A stretch of 64,000 nucleotides of DNA from an uncultured Paracoccaceae bacterium (GTDB lineage Bacteria; Pseudomonadota; Alphaproteobacteria; Rhodobacterales; Rhodobacteraceae): NCBI GenBank assembly GCA_947500825.1, contig CANMTR010000004.1, forward strand, positions 62,001-126,000, written 5' to 3'. Below the pieces are notes generated by a model. The model was not told where the DNA came from. It saw only the letters and a program-made list of their open reading frames with translations, and made no database searches. Shown in pieces: positions 55,733 through 64,000 of the stretch. The stretch's first letter is position 1. Each line of letters begins with the position of its first letter. The position numbers and the translations under genes were made by a program.

Positions 55733-57246
55733 ATGCAATCGTTCAGGTACTTCGCCAGTGCATCCCTGGTGGCGCTTGTCGCCACAAGCGCCGCTCATGC
55801 ACAGGAATTGCGCGTCGGTTTGCAATCGGATGCCGATGTCCTCGACCCGGACCAGTCGCGGACATTCGTAGGAGAGATCGTCTTCACGTCACTGTGCGAC
55901 AAGCTGGTGGATATCACGCCCGACCTGGACCTGATCCCGCAACTTGCGACTGACTGGGCCTGAACGACGACGGAACCGCGCTCACGCTCATGCTTCGCGA
56001 GGGGGTGACCTTCCACGACGGAACGCCCTTCGACGCCGAGGCGGTCGCCTACAATATCGAACGGTCGATGACCCTGGACGAAAGCCGGCGCAAGTCGGAC
56101 CTGGCCTCGGTGGCGGGAACCGAAATCCTGGGGCCCCTCGAGATCCGGATTGACCTCGAGCAACCGGATGCGGCGCTTTTGACCGAAATGGCGAACCGAC
56201 CGGGCATGATGATCTCGCCTGCCGCTGCCCGAGCCGAAGGGGCCGATTTCGGCCTCGCCCCTGTCTGCTCCGGGCCGTTCCGGTTCCGCGATCGGACAGC
56301 GCAGGACCGGATCACCTTGGAGCGGTACGAGGGATACTGGAATGCCGACGAGATCCATCTCGACCAGGTGGTGTTCCTGCCCATTCCCGATACGACCGTG
56401 CGGCTGGCGAACCTCCAGTCAGGTGACATCCACCTCCTGGAGCGTCTCGCGGCCACCGATCTTGCCCAGGCCGAAGGCGACCCGAGCATCGACATCGCGC
56501 GGACGACCTCGCTGGGCTATCAAGGCATCACGTTCAATATCGCGAACGGCCCCCGCGGGGACAATCCATGGGGCAACGACAAGCGCCTGCGCCAGGCGCT
56601 GAGCTTCGCGGTCGACCGCGAGATACTGAACCAGGTCGTGTTCGAGGGCGCGTTTACCCCCGCGAACCAGCCTCCCGCGCCCGGCTCTCCCTGGTTCGAC
56701 GAGGACCATCCGGCGCCCGCCCGCGACATCGAAAAAGCGAAGGCCCTGCTGGCAGAAGCCGGATATCCCGAGGGTCTGACCCTTGAAGTTCAGGTGCCGA
56801 ATACGAACGAGCCGATGCAACTCATGCAGGTCGTGCAGGCCATGGCAGCGGAGGCCGGAATCGCCGTGGAGATCACGGCGAAGGAATTCGCGACCATGCT
56901 TTCCGATCAGACGGTGGGAGATTTCACGGCCAGCCAGGTCGGGTGGTCGGGCTATGTCGACCCGTCCGCCAACCTTCATCAGTTCGTCACGACGGAGGGC
57001 GGCATCAATGACGCTCGCTATTCGAATCCCGAGATCGACCGGCTGCTCGACTCGGCCCGGGCCACCGTCGTCACGGAAGAGCGCAAGGCGCTCTATGACG
57101 AGGCACGCGACATCCTCGTGGACGAGGCGCCGCTGGTCTACCTCTACCACCCGACATGGATATGGGCACTGCGCGAAGAGGTGTCGGGGTTCGTGCCGTA
57201 CCCGGACGGTCGCATCCGGCTGCAAGGCGTCCGGCTCGGCGACTGA
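55733..57246 (+). pseudogene. Peptide-type (family 5) ABC transporter binding protein, frameshifted
   Basis: The N-terminal frame from ATG 55733 gives a signal peptide (SLVALVATSAAHAQ) and ELRVGLQSDADVLDPDQSR, then stops at 55963 after LATDWA. The rest continues in another frame to 57246: LMLREGVTFHDGTPF, ERYEGYWN, NDKRLRQALSFAVDRE and YLYHPTWIWAL. One extra G after GCCTG near 55962 would restore WAWNDDGT, the expected family sequence, so a single base appears lost. Either a true inactivating mutation or a sequencing error. No permease or ATPase genes follow. Confidence 0.85.
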
Positions 57247-57325
57247 CGGGCTGGGGGATCTGCTACGAGTTTTTCATCCATCTCGGGTTAGGGTCCGCTC
57301 CAACTCGAGGACGGACAATGAGCGA

Positions 57326-57960
57326 ATGAAATTCACGAACGAGCTGATCATCGGCATCCTGGCTCAGCACGAGGCCGGTGCGACGTGCGCTGATCTGTGC
57401 CGCGAGCACGGCATGTCGGAAGGCACCTTCTATGAGTGGAAAGCCAGGTTCGGTGGCATGACCGTGCCGGAGGCCAAGCTGCTGAAGATACTGGAGGACG
57501 AGAATGCCAAGCTGAAGAAGCTTCTGGCCGAGCAGATGCTGGATCTGGTGGCGATGAAGGATCTGGTTTCGGAAAGGCGGTAAGGCCCGCCGTGAAGCGC
57601 GAAGCGCTCGCGTGTCTTTTGTCCGAGCATAGCCCCTCGGGATGACGCACCTTCCACATCGGCGGGGCGAACAGTGGGATGGTCCGCCCACGGCGCGGCG
57701 CGCCGCGGATACGAAGCTACGCGGGTGGCCGGGCGCGCTGGCCACTTTGGACTCGGTGGCGTTCCGTGCTCCTGCGCGGTGAGGAGCCTTCCGGCATCGA
57801 CCGGATCTATCGGCTCCACCGCGAGAAGGGCCTGACGGCCCCGACCGAGCGCCGCGGAAAGGCTTGCGTGATCGTCAGCGACAACGACGAGGGCACTGCC
57901 CAAACGGCCTGACCGGCAACGCGATCCTGCGGCGATGTTGCGCTCCCCGGGCGAATGGCA
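57326..57960 (+). mobile_element. Broken IS3-family element (orfA plus degenerate orfB)
   Basis: orfA (57326-57583, 85 residues) looks complete: MKFTNELIIGILAQHEAG, a helix-turn-helix CADLCREHGMSEGTFYEWKA and LEDENAKLKKLLAEQMLDL, the IS407/IS51-group pattern. orfB survives as pieces in several frames: AVRPAVKREALACLL, GIDRIYRLHREKGLTA joined directly to ERRGKACVIVSDND, then LTGNAIL. The join removes the part between the HTH and the last catalytic Asp, so the integrase core is gone. Terminal inverted repeats were not found. Confidence 0.8.
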
Positions 57961-58347
57961 TCAACCATCGCCTCCGCCGAGACCGCCTGGCAGAACCGTC
58001 CGACTTGGGGCGGATGAGGGTGGCGGGGGGTCGTGGATGTCCGCGCGACGCTCGGGGCTGAGAGACCGAAATCCCGCGTTCGGTTCGGGCCGTTGCCCGA
58101 AGCGAGACCTCATGGGCCGCAGCCATGGGCGGGGCGCATGCCGGGGTCCACCATTCGGTCGTTGTGCGGTGCGACGTGCAGCACGATTTTCCTCAAGAGA
58201 TGACACGCTGACCAGAGGTCCACATGGCTCATACCTTCCGTACGTTCGTAGCGCCCTTCCACTTCCCGAGTCGCTCGCTCGCCAAGACGGTGGCCCCTGC
58301 CATCCGGCGGCACCGCGCGTTCCGCAATTCGCTCTGAGCCTCGCCGG
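57961..58347. other. Accessory stretch without a supported gene
   Basis: No family is recognised on either strand. A 37-codon frame at 58224-58337 (starting MAHTFRTFV) has AGAGG five bases upstream but no other support. Minus-strand text around 58200-58260 (RTEGMSHVDLWSACHLLRK) looks protein-like but was not identified and may be another mobile-element scrap. Confidence 0.4.
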
Positions 58348-59730
58348 TCAGGATACCGCCGGCAAGGACAGGACGAAGCGGGCACCGGCCCGCGATGTTT
58401 CGAGGGCCAAGCTTCCGCCGCAGTTCTCGGCGATGCGGCGCGCGATCGCGAGGCCTAGGCCCGAGCCGCGATGCCCGTCCTCTCCGCCGCGGTGAAAGCG
58501 CGAGAAGATGTAAGGTGCGCGCTCCGGGGCGATCCCGGGGCCGTCGTCCTCGACCACGAGACGGATGGCACAGGACGTTCGCTCCATTGCTATGCGCAGC
58601 ATCCCTCCGGGTTGCAGCCCGTAGAGGCAGGCATTGTCGAGCAGGTTGTCCACGGCCTCGTCGAGTAGGCCGGGAGGTGCCAGGACGGTCGCTGGCCCGT
58701 CCAACGCGTCGAACGACAACTCGGCCCCGGACGAGATCACCCGGCCGGCAGCCCGGGTCGCCGCGGCGGCTGCCAGAGCGCCCAGATCTATCCGCGCGGG
58801 CTCGGAAGCGTCGGCTCGACCCTCCAGCGTCTCGAGGCTGAGGAGCTGGGAGGTGAGCCTGCTCACGCGGCTCATCGCGACCTGCGCCTCGGCGATGATC
58901 TCCTGGCGTTCGTGCTCGTCCTCGGCGCCCCGGGCGACGTCGAGAAGGGCGCCGACGCCGGCGATGGGGTTGCGTAGCTGGTGCGCGGCGTCGGAGATGA
59001 ATGCGTCGCGCCGCCTGATCGCGCCACGAACCTCGCCGATGAGCCCGTTCAGGGCGTCGCGGAGCGGTTCGATCTCGCCGGGGACCTCATGCTCGATCGG
59101 GGAGAGATCGCGGGGCGTGCGTTGCAGAACCGAGGCCGACAGGTCCGCGAGGGGACGCAAGCCCACATTGATGCCGTAGAGGACGCCGATCGCGACCACC
59201 ACGAGCACGTTGGCAAGGATCAACACCGTCTGCGCGAGAAGTTCGATGGTGAGGTCGGCCCGTCTTCCGACGGTTTGCCAGACCTCGACCGTCGTCCATC
59301 CGCCGAATTCGTCGTCGGCCACGAATTCGCGCAGGACGACCCCGCGCACCGGCTCCCCGAAGTAATCGCCGTCGTAGAATACGGTCACCCCGGTCTCGAG
59401 CTCCGCGTCTCTGGCGGGCGATCCCTCGGGCCCGGAGGAATAGCCGGTGACGAACCTGCCCCCTGGCGCGATCACCCGGTAGTAGACCGGGTCCCCGAGG
59501 GCTGCCACGAGGCGGGACAGGAGCTCGTCCGCCAAGATGTCGCCCTCGCTCAGGATCACGTCGCGGGAGATGGTGAGGGCGACCACCTCCAGCGTGCTGT
59601 CGTAGAGCCGGTTGGACATCTCGCGCGCGAGGAGGAAACGCACGCCGGAGGCGCAGAGCGCCGTGGCCAGGAGCGCCAGGATGATGGTGCGGAACAGGCG
59701 TGCGCGCAGCGATGTGGTGCGTCCGGCCAT
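58348..59730 (-). CDS. TctE-like sensor histidine kinase
   Basis: 460 residues from ATG 59730. Two membrane helices (about 13-34 and 165-188) enclose a periplasmic two-component-sensor N-terminal domain; then HAMP, the H-box FISDAAHQLRNP (His250), N-box DNLLDNACLYG and G-boxes VEDDGPGIAPE and GSGLGLAIARR. This layout matches kinases that control tricarboxylate transport (TctE). Its ATG shares a base with the TGA of the upstream regulator (TGATG). It faces away from the Tct transporter genes it probably controls. Confidence 0.92.
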   Translation of the reverse strand: MAGRTTSLRARLFRTIILALLATALCASGVRFLLAREMSNRLYDSTLEVVALTISRDVILSEGDILADELLSRLVAALGDPVYYRVIAPGGRFVTGYSSGPEGSPARDAELETGVTVFYDGDYFGEPVRGVVLREFVADDEFGGWTTVEVWQTVGRRADLTIELLAQTVLILANVLVVVAIGVLYGINVGLRPLADLSASVLQRTPRDLSPIEHEVPGEIEPLRDALNGLIGEVRGAIRRRDAFISDAAHQLRNPIAGVGALLDVARGAEDEHERQEIIAEAQVAMSRVSRLTSQLLSLETLEGRADASEPARIDLGALAAAAATRAAGRVISSGAELSFDALDGPATVLAPPGLLDEAVDNLLDNACLYGLQPGGMLRIAMERTSCAIRLVVEDDGPGIAPERAPYIFSRFHRGGEDGHRGSGLGLAIARRIAENCGGSLALETSRAGARFVLSLPAVS

Positions 59731-60401
59731 CACCCTTCGCCGTTCGGGTCGAGCATGTAGCCCAGGCCCCGGATCGTGCGGATCGTGGCGCCCGTTCCCA
59801 ACTTGCGGCGCAGCCGCGAGACGGCGAGCTCGACCGCGTTCTCTTCCACCCCGGCGCCGTGACCGTAGAGGTCGGTGGCGATGCGCGCCTTGGAGACCAC
59901 GTGGCCGCTTTCATCCAAAAGGAGCTCGAAGAGGGCCCTTTCGCGCGGAGAGAGTTCGACCGGCGCGCCGTCGGTCCGCAGCCTCTGGGCGCCGCGGTCG
60001 TACTCGATCCCGCCGATGCGCTCGACTTGGCGCGGTCGTTGGGTGCGCCGCCGGGCCAGGGCGCGAACGCGGGCCATCAGTTCGTCCATCAGGAACGGCT
60101 TGACCACGTAGTCGTCGGCGCCCGCGTCGAGTCCCGCCACCCGGTCGAGCCCCTCGGACCTGGCGGTCAGGATCAAGACGGGGGCGGTCTGGCCGCGCCG
60201 TCGCATCCGGCGCAGGATTTCGATCCCGTCTAGTCGGGGCAGGTTGATGTCGAGGATCGCGAGGTCGGCGCCGGCGCCGGCCAAGTGCTCGTCGGCCTCG
60301 ACGCCGTCCGCGAACCATTCGGCCGCGTGCCCCTCCTGGCGGAACGCGCGGACGAGCGCGCTTGCCAGCCCCGTGTTGTCCTCCGCGATGACGATGCGCA
60401 T
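59730..60401 (-). CDS. OmpR-type response regulator, TctD-like
   Basis: 223 residues from ATG 60401, with GGGAGG upstream. Receiver domain: acidic pocket in IVIAEDNTG, phosphoacceptor Asp51 in LAILDINLPRLDG and Lys in YVVKPF. C-terminal winged helix: LSPRERALFELLLDE, ENAVELAVSRLRRKL and IRGLGYML. First gene of the two-gene minus-strand operon; divergent from tctC across a 212-base region where a palindrome may be its binding site. Confidence 0.93.
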   Translation of the reverse strand: MRIVIAEDNTGLASALVRAFRQEGHAAEWFADGVEADEHLAGAGADLAILDINLPRLDGIEILRRMRRRGQTAPVLILTARSEGLDRVAGLDAGADDYVVKPFLMDELMARVRALARRRTQRPRQVERIGGIEYDRGAQRLRTDGAPVELSPRERALFELLLDESGHVVSKARIATDLYGHGAGVEENAVELAVSRLRRKLGTGATIRTIRGLGYMLDPNGEG

Positions 60402-60494
60402 TGCGACCTCCCGTACCGGAATCGAGATTGGCTCCATTCGCGTCCAACCACAAATTCCGTCGGGCCGGGACTGGGACGAGAGAAAGTTTCCCCG

Positions 60495-60520
60495 TTGACA
60501 GCCTTCGGACAGGTTAACCT
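60495..60520 (+). promoter_or_regulatory. Candidate -35 and perfect palindrome upstream of tctC
   Basis: TTGACA at 60495-60500 matches the sigma-70 -35 box. AGGTTAACCT at 60511-60520 is a perfect 10-base palindrome placed where the -10 spacer would be. No good -10 box lies at 16-18 bases, so the promoter may need an activator. The site is in the divergent region between the TctDE-like genes and tctC. Confidence 0.4.
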
Positions 60521-60613
60521 GCTATGAACAAGGAGTCGCGCGTCGGGTTGCCCTGCCGTGCGTCTCCGGTCGGCAAGGAGGGCCGATCGGCAATACCGAT
60601 CTGGGAGGACGAC

Positions 60614-61714
60614 ATGACCATCACGACATTCACGCGCCGCGCGGCGCTGACCATCGGTGCAGCCGGCACGGTCCTGGCCGCCGCGGGGCCAGCCGCAGCG
60701 CAGGACGTCAGCTTCGAGGGCGAGACGATCGAGTGGATCATCCCCTTCAGCGCTGGCGGAGGATCCGACACCTGGGCGCGCTTCCTCGCGCCGTTTCTGC
60801 AGGAGCACCTGCCCGGCAATCCCAGCGTCCAGATCGTGAACGAGCCCGGCGGAGGATCGACCAAGGGAACGAACCTGTTCGACGCCCGGGCCCGTCCCGA
60901 CGGTCTGACGATCCTGGGCACGTCGGGATCGACGCAGTTTCCCTACCTGCTCGACGATCCTCGGGTGCGTTACGATTACGCCGACTGGAACGTGGTCATG
61001 GCCACGCCCACGGGCGGGGTCGTGTACACCACGCCCGACACCGGCGTGCAGAACGCCGAGGAAATCGGCGAGCTCGAGGGGCAGGATCTGATCTATGCGA
61101 GCCAGGGGGCGACGTCGCTCGACCTGGTGCCGCTCCTGGGGTTCCGCCTGATGGGGCTGGATGTGCGTCACGTCTTCGGCTTCCAGGGGCGGGGCGACGG
61201 CCGGCTCGCCTTCGAGCGCGGCGAGGTCAACATAGATTACCAGACGTCCTCGGCCTACCTGCAGAACGTGCAGCCGCTCGTGGACGAGGGCGTCGCCGTC
61301 CCGCTGTTCAGCTGGGGCGCGCTGGATGAGGACGGCAACATCATCCGCGATCCGACCTTCCCCGATCTTCCCTCCTACGTCGAAGCCTACGAGACCATGA
61401 ACGGGGAGGCGCCTTCGGGGCCCAGATTCGACTCCTACAAGGCGTTCTTCGTGGCGGGCTTCCCGGCGCAGAAGATGGTCTTCCTGCCCGAGGGTACGGA
61501 CCAGGACATCATCGACGCCTACAAGCAGGCCTTCGTCGACATCCAGGACGACCCCGACTTCCAGGCCGAGAAGGGGGCGACGATCGGCGACTACCAGCTC
61601 GCGACGGGCGACGCGGCGCAGATTCTCTACGAGCAGGGGACGCGCGTGCCCCAGGAACTGCGCCGATCGGTCGTCGATCTCCTGACCTCCGAGTATAACG
61701 TCTCGCTCGACTGA
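60614..61714 (+). CDS. tctC: Tripartite tricarboxylate transporter substrate-binding protein (TctC)
   Basis: 366 residues from ATG 60614, after GGGAGGA at 60603-60609. The signal peptide has a twin-arginine start (FTRRAALTIGAAG), so Tat export is possible. The mature protein reads TIEWIIPFSAGGGSDTWARF, IVNEPGGGSTKGTNLF and LIYASQGATSLDLVPL, with the two-lobed Bug/TctC pattern. It captures the acid in the periplasm and hands it to TctA/TctB. Transported substrate unknown. Confidence 0.93.
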   Translation: MTITTFTRRAALTIGAAGTVLAAAGPAAAQDVSFEGETIEWIIPFSAGGGSDTWARFLAPFLQEHLPGNPSVQIVNEPGGGSTKGTNLFDARARPDGLTILGTSGSTQFPYLLDDPRVRYDYADWNVVMATPTGGVVYTTPDTGVQNAEEIGELEGQDLIYASQGATSLDLVPLLGFRLMGLDVRHVFGFQGRGDGRLAFERGEVNIDYQTSSAYLQNVQPLVDEGVAVPLFSWGALDEDGNIIRDPTFPDLPSYVEAYETMNGEAPSGPRFDSYKAFFVAGFPAQKMVFLPEGTDQDIIDAYKQAFVDIQDDPDFQAEKGATIGDYQLATGDAAQILYEQGTRVPQELRRSVVDLLTSEYNVSLD

Positions 61715-61792
61715 TCCGGCTGGGCCCGGACGGCCTCGCGGGGCGGTCCGGGCAGGGTCGGAATCCACCAAGAACGAAGCAAGGGGGGAGCC

Positions 61793-63799
61793 ATGCTGGA
61801 AGCGATGTTCGCGGCACTGTCGGATCTGCTGACAGTGCAACATTTGATCTACATGGTCGTCGGCGTGGTGGTGGGCCTGTCGGTCGGCATCTTCCCGGGG
61901 CTGGGCGGCATCGCCGGCCTGTCGCTCCTGTTGCCCTTTATCTACGGGATGGACCCGACCTCGGCCCTGGCCATGCTGATCGGCCTGGTGGCGGTCATCC
62001 CCACCTCGGACACCTTCGCCTCGGTTCTGATGGGAATACCGGGCTCGTCGGCAAGCCAGGCGACCGTGCTCGACGGGTTTCCCATGTCGCGCCAGGGTCA
62101 GGCCGCGCGCGCGCTCGCGGCGGCCTTCGCCTCGTCCCTGTTCGGGGGTCTCCTGGGGGCCGTGATCCTGACCGGGTTCGTCCTGATCGCCCGGCCTCTG
62201 ATCCTGCTCTTCACCTCCGCCGAGCTCTTCATGCTGTCGCTCTTCGGCCTGTCGATGGTGGGTGTGCTGTCCGGCCGCTCCCTTGCCAAGGGCCTGGGCG
62301 CCTGCGGGCTGGGCCTGGTGCTGGGGTCCGTCGGCGGGGCTCCCGCCACGGGCGAGTTCCGCATGATCTTCGGCACCGACTACCTTTATGACGGGGTGCC
62401 GCTCGTGATCGTGGGCCTCGGTCTCTTCGCGGTGCCCGAAATCGTGGACCTCCTGCGTCGGGATCAGGCCATCTCCTCCGAGGGGGGGCTTGGCGCGGGC
62501 TGGTTTGACGGGCTGCGCGACTGGTGGCGCAACCTGTGGCTCAGCCTGCGCTGCGCGAGCCTCGGCACGATCATCGGCGCGATCCCGGGCCTGGGCGGAT
62601 CGGTCGTGGACTGGCTGGCCTACGGCCACGCGATGCAGTCCGAGAAGAACACCGAGAACTTCGGCAAGGGCGACGTGCGCGGCGTCATCGCGCCGGAATC
62701 GGCCAACAACGCCAAGGAGGGCGGGGGCCTGCTGCCCACGCTGATGTTCGGCATCCCCGGGTCGGGCTCGATGGCCGTGTTCCTGGGGGGCATGGTCCTG
62801 ATCGGGATCGAGCCGGGCCCCTCGATGGTGACCACCAACCTCGACGTGACGTACACCATCATCTGGTCCCTGGCGCTGGCCAATGTCATCGGCGCGGGCC
62901 TGTGCATCGTGCTCGCCCAGCCCATCGCGCGGCTGACCACGATCCCCTTCCCGCAACTGGCCCCGTTCATGATCGCGGTGATCAGCTTCGCCGCGTTCCA
63001 GGCGACGCGCTCGCTGGCCGATTTGGTCGCGCTCCTCGTGGTGGGCGTGATCGGGGTGTTCATGCGCCGCTTCGGCTGGCCCCGCCCCGCGCTTCTGATC
63101 GGTTTCGTGCTGGCCGCGCAGTCCGAGACGTATCTCTACCAGGCGGTGCAGTTCTACGGCTGGCAGTTCATCCTGCGCCCCGGCTGTCTGATCCTGCTGG
63201 CGCTGATCCTGCTGTCGGTGTGGTACGGGATGCGCAACCGGGTCGACGACAGCGCCCAGGACGAGTTGCGCGCGGATATCGACGACCTGCCCTCCACCGG
63301 CATGGGCGGCCTGCGCACGCGCCTGCCCCAGATCCTCTTCGCGCTGTTCGCGGGCGCGATCTTCGTCATGGCCTTCGCGGATTCGCTTCAGCATTCGTTC
63401 CTGGGGCGGGTGTTTCCCATGGCGATGGCGATCGCGGGCTTCCTGGCGATTTGCCTGCTGCTGTTCCAGCTGGCGACGAACGGAAACCGCCACGGCGTCT
63501 CGCAGGATACCGAGAGCCTCAATGAATACGCCACGGACCCCGGTGCGGGGACGCTCTGGGCCGGGATGGGCTGGATCGCCTCCCTGGTGGCCCTGTCCGC
63601 CCTCGTGGGTTTCTTCGCGGCGATGCTCGTCTTCTTCGTCGTGTTCCTGACGGTTCGGGCGAAGACCGGGCCGGTGAAGACGATCGTTTTGACCGCGGCG
63701 GCGGCGGCCTTCGTGCTGATCCTGTCCGATGCGCTGAACCTGAGATTCCCGGAGGGGCTGCTGCAGGCGTATCTGCGCCTGCCCTGGCCCTTCGGCTGA
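61793..63799 (+). CDS. TctA-TctB fusion, tripartite tricarboxylate transporter membrane protein
   Basis: 668 residues. Residues 1 to about 490 are a TctA permease with the conserved GIFPGLGGIAGLSLLLPF, LMGIPGSSASQATVLDGFP, GAIPGLGGSVVDWLAYGHA and GGGLLPTLMFGIPGSGSMA segments. From about 500 on there is a second domain of four helices (RLPQILFALFAGAIFVMAF, GWIASLVALSALVGFFAAM) ending in LPWPFG, as in TctB. TctA alone is about 500 residues, and no separate tctB is found, so both are fused. GGGGGGAG precedes ATG 61793. Confidence 0.9.
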   Translation: MLEAMFAALSDLLTVQHLIYMVVGVVVGLSVGIFPGLGGIAGLSLLLPFIYGMDPTSALAMLIGLVAVIPTSDTFASVLMGIPGSSASQATVLDGFPMSRQGQAARALAAAFASSLFGGLLGAVILTGFVLIARPLILLFTSAELFMLSLFGLSMVGVLSGRSLAKGLGACGLGLVLGSVGGAPATGEFRMIFGTDYLYDGVPLVIVGLGLFAVPEIVDLLRRDQAISSEGGLGAGWFDGLRDWWRNLWLSLRCASLGTIIGAIPGLGGSVVDWLAYGHAMQSEKNTENFGKGDVRGVIAPESANNAKEGGGLLPTLMFGIPGSGSMAVFLGGMVLIGIEPGPSMVTTNLDVTYTIIWSLALANVIGAGLCIVLAQPIARLTTIPFPQLAPFMIAVISFAAFQATRSLADLVALLVVGVIGVFMRRFGWPRPALLIGFVLAAQSETYLYQAVQFYGWQFILRPGCLILLALILLSVWYGMRNRVDDSAQDELRADIDDLPSTGMGGLRTRLPQILFALFAGAIFVMAFADSLQHSFLGRVFPMAMAIAGFLAICLLLFQLATNGNRHGVSQDTESLNEYATDPGAGTLWAGMGWIASLVALSALVGFFAAMLVFFVVFLTVRAKTGPVKTIVLTAAAAAFVLILSDALNLRFPEGLLQAYLRLPWPFG

Positions 63800-63812
63800 T
63801 CGGAGACCGACC

Positions 63813-64000
63813 ATGAAACAGACCGAAATCCCGTTCTTCTTCCTGCGCGGGGGCACTTCCCGTGGCCCCTACATGAACCGCGCCGACCTGCCCGAAGACG
63901 AGGCGACGCTGGCCGAGGTCCTGATCGCGGCCGTGGGCGCGGGGCACCGTCTCAACATCGACGGGATCGGCGGTGGCGCCGCGGTGACGACCAAGGTCGC
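63813..64000 (+). CDS. PrpF / 4-oxalomesaconate tautomerase family protein, 3' end beyond the window
   Basis: First 62 codons only. IPFFFLRGGTSRGPYMNRADLP and IDGIGGGAAVTTKV match the N-terminus of the PrpF family, which includes 4-oxalomesaconate tautomerase (aromatic acid degradation) and methylaconitate/aconitate isomerases. These act on tricarboxylic acids with a double bond, which fits the tricarboxylate transporter just upstream (13-base gap). Which member it is cannot be told from this part. Confidence 0.85.
   Translation, partial: MKQTEIPFFFLRGGTSRGPYMNRADLPEDEATLAEVLIAAVGAGHRLNIDGIGGGAAVTTKV

Noticed and set aside
58224-58337. 37-codon plus-strand frame starting MAHTFRTFV
   Set aside because: Only a modest ribosome binding site supports it; it lies in decayed mobile-element surroundings and has no family likeness.
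58110-58385. 91-codon minus-strand frame with a protein-like stretch
   Set aside because: No recognised family, no ribosome binding site, and it overlaps the end of the TctE-like kinase gene; kept only as a remark in the accessory stretch.
60230-63856. 1208-codon open frame on the minus strand opposite tctC and the TctA-TctB gene
   Set aside because: Composition is Gln/Glu/Arg/His-biased shadow text; the plus strand encodes well-conserved transport proteins with good ribosome binding sites.

Overview
The window reads as a chromosome segment of a GC-rich alphaproteobacterium of the order Rhodobacterales (Roseobacter/Rhodobacter type). This rests on gene content seen here: a PhyR-NepR-EcfG general stress response locus, a CcrM-type cell-cycle DNA methyltransferase, an alphaproteobacterial LexA box (GTTC-N7-GTTC) in front of imuB, DUF1127, DUF1674, DUF2794, DUF3035 and DUF2853 proteins, and the order hemD / mitofilin-like / hemY. 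Most genes are tightly packed, with many 1-4 base stop/start overlaps, so most of the window is ordinary core chromosome.

Layout. 1-1358: 3' part of ahcY. 1410-8023: general stress response locus. On the minus strand nepR, ecfG, a HisKA_2 sensor kinase, a phospholipase D-like protein, an amidoligase and a class I glutamine amidotransferase form a close-packed chain; phyR is divergent, and both directions appear to start from one palindromic EcfG-type promoter (7135-7165). 8214-9370: a DUF1127 protein, an esterase remnant and YqgE. 9464-11981: envelope proteins, including a membrane-anchored winged-helix regulator. 12322-14140: rnhB and ccrM. 14286-16880: DUF1643, truB, a secreted phosphodiester glycosidase and rbfA. 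17022-20439: dapB, minCDE, DUF1674. 20510-25653: rsmB, heparinase-like protein, purH, lspA. 25707-32191: lipoprotein, a pair of M16 peptidases, mutL, rmuC. 32310-35769: a four-gene flavoprotein/DUF1365/DUF3833/SDR operon resembling genes of the singlet-oxygen response of Rhodobacter. 35809-44608: GST, imuB with LexA box, NlpC/P60 protein, M17 aminopeptidase, carbonic anhydrase, EamA transporter, asd. 44720-53456: a 25-residue membrane peptide, phosphoesterase, pyrF, an acidic membrane protein, FUSC protein, tsaD, hemD, mitofilin-like protein, hemY.

From the tRNA-Thr(CGT) gene at 53503 the character changes. 53579-58347 is an accessory, decaying region: a pseudo-tRNA resembling initiator tRNA, an IS5-type transposase fragment, a serine-recombinase fragment, an acetamidase/formamidase, a frameshifted peptide-type ABC binding protein without permeases, and a broken IS3 element. 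58348-64000 is an apparently intact acquired-looking module: a TctDE-like two-component system divergent from a tripartite tricarboxylate transporter (TctC and a TctA-TctB fusion), followed by the start of a PrpF/4-oxalomesaconate tautomerase-type isomerase. Together these suggest sensing, uptake and isomerisation of a tricarboxylic acid.

All functional calls are made by reading translated sequence and motifs; no database search was run.
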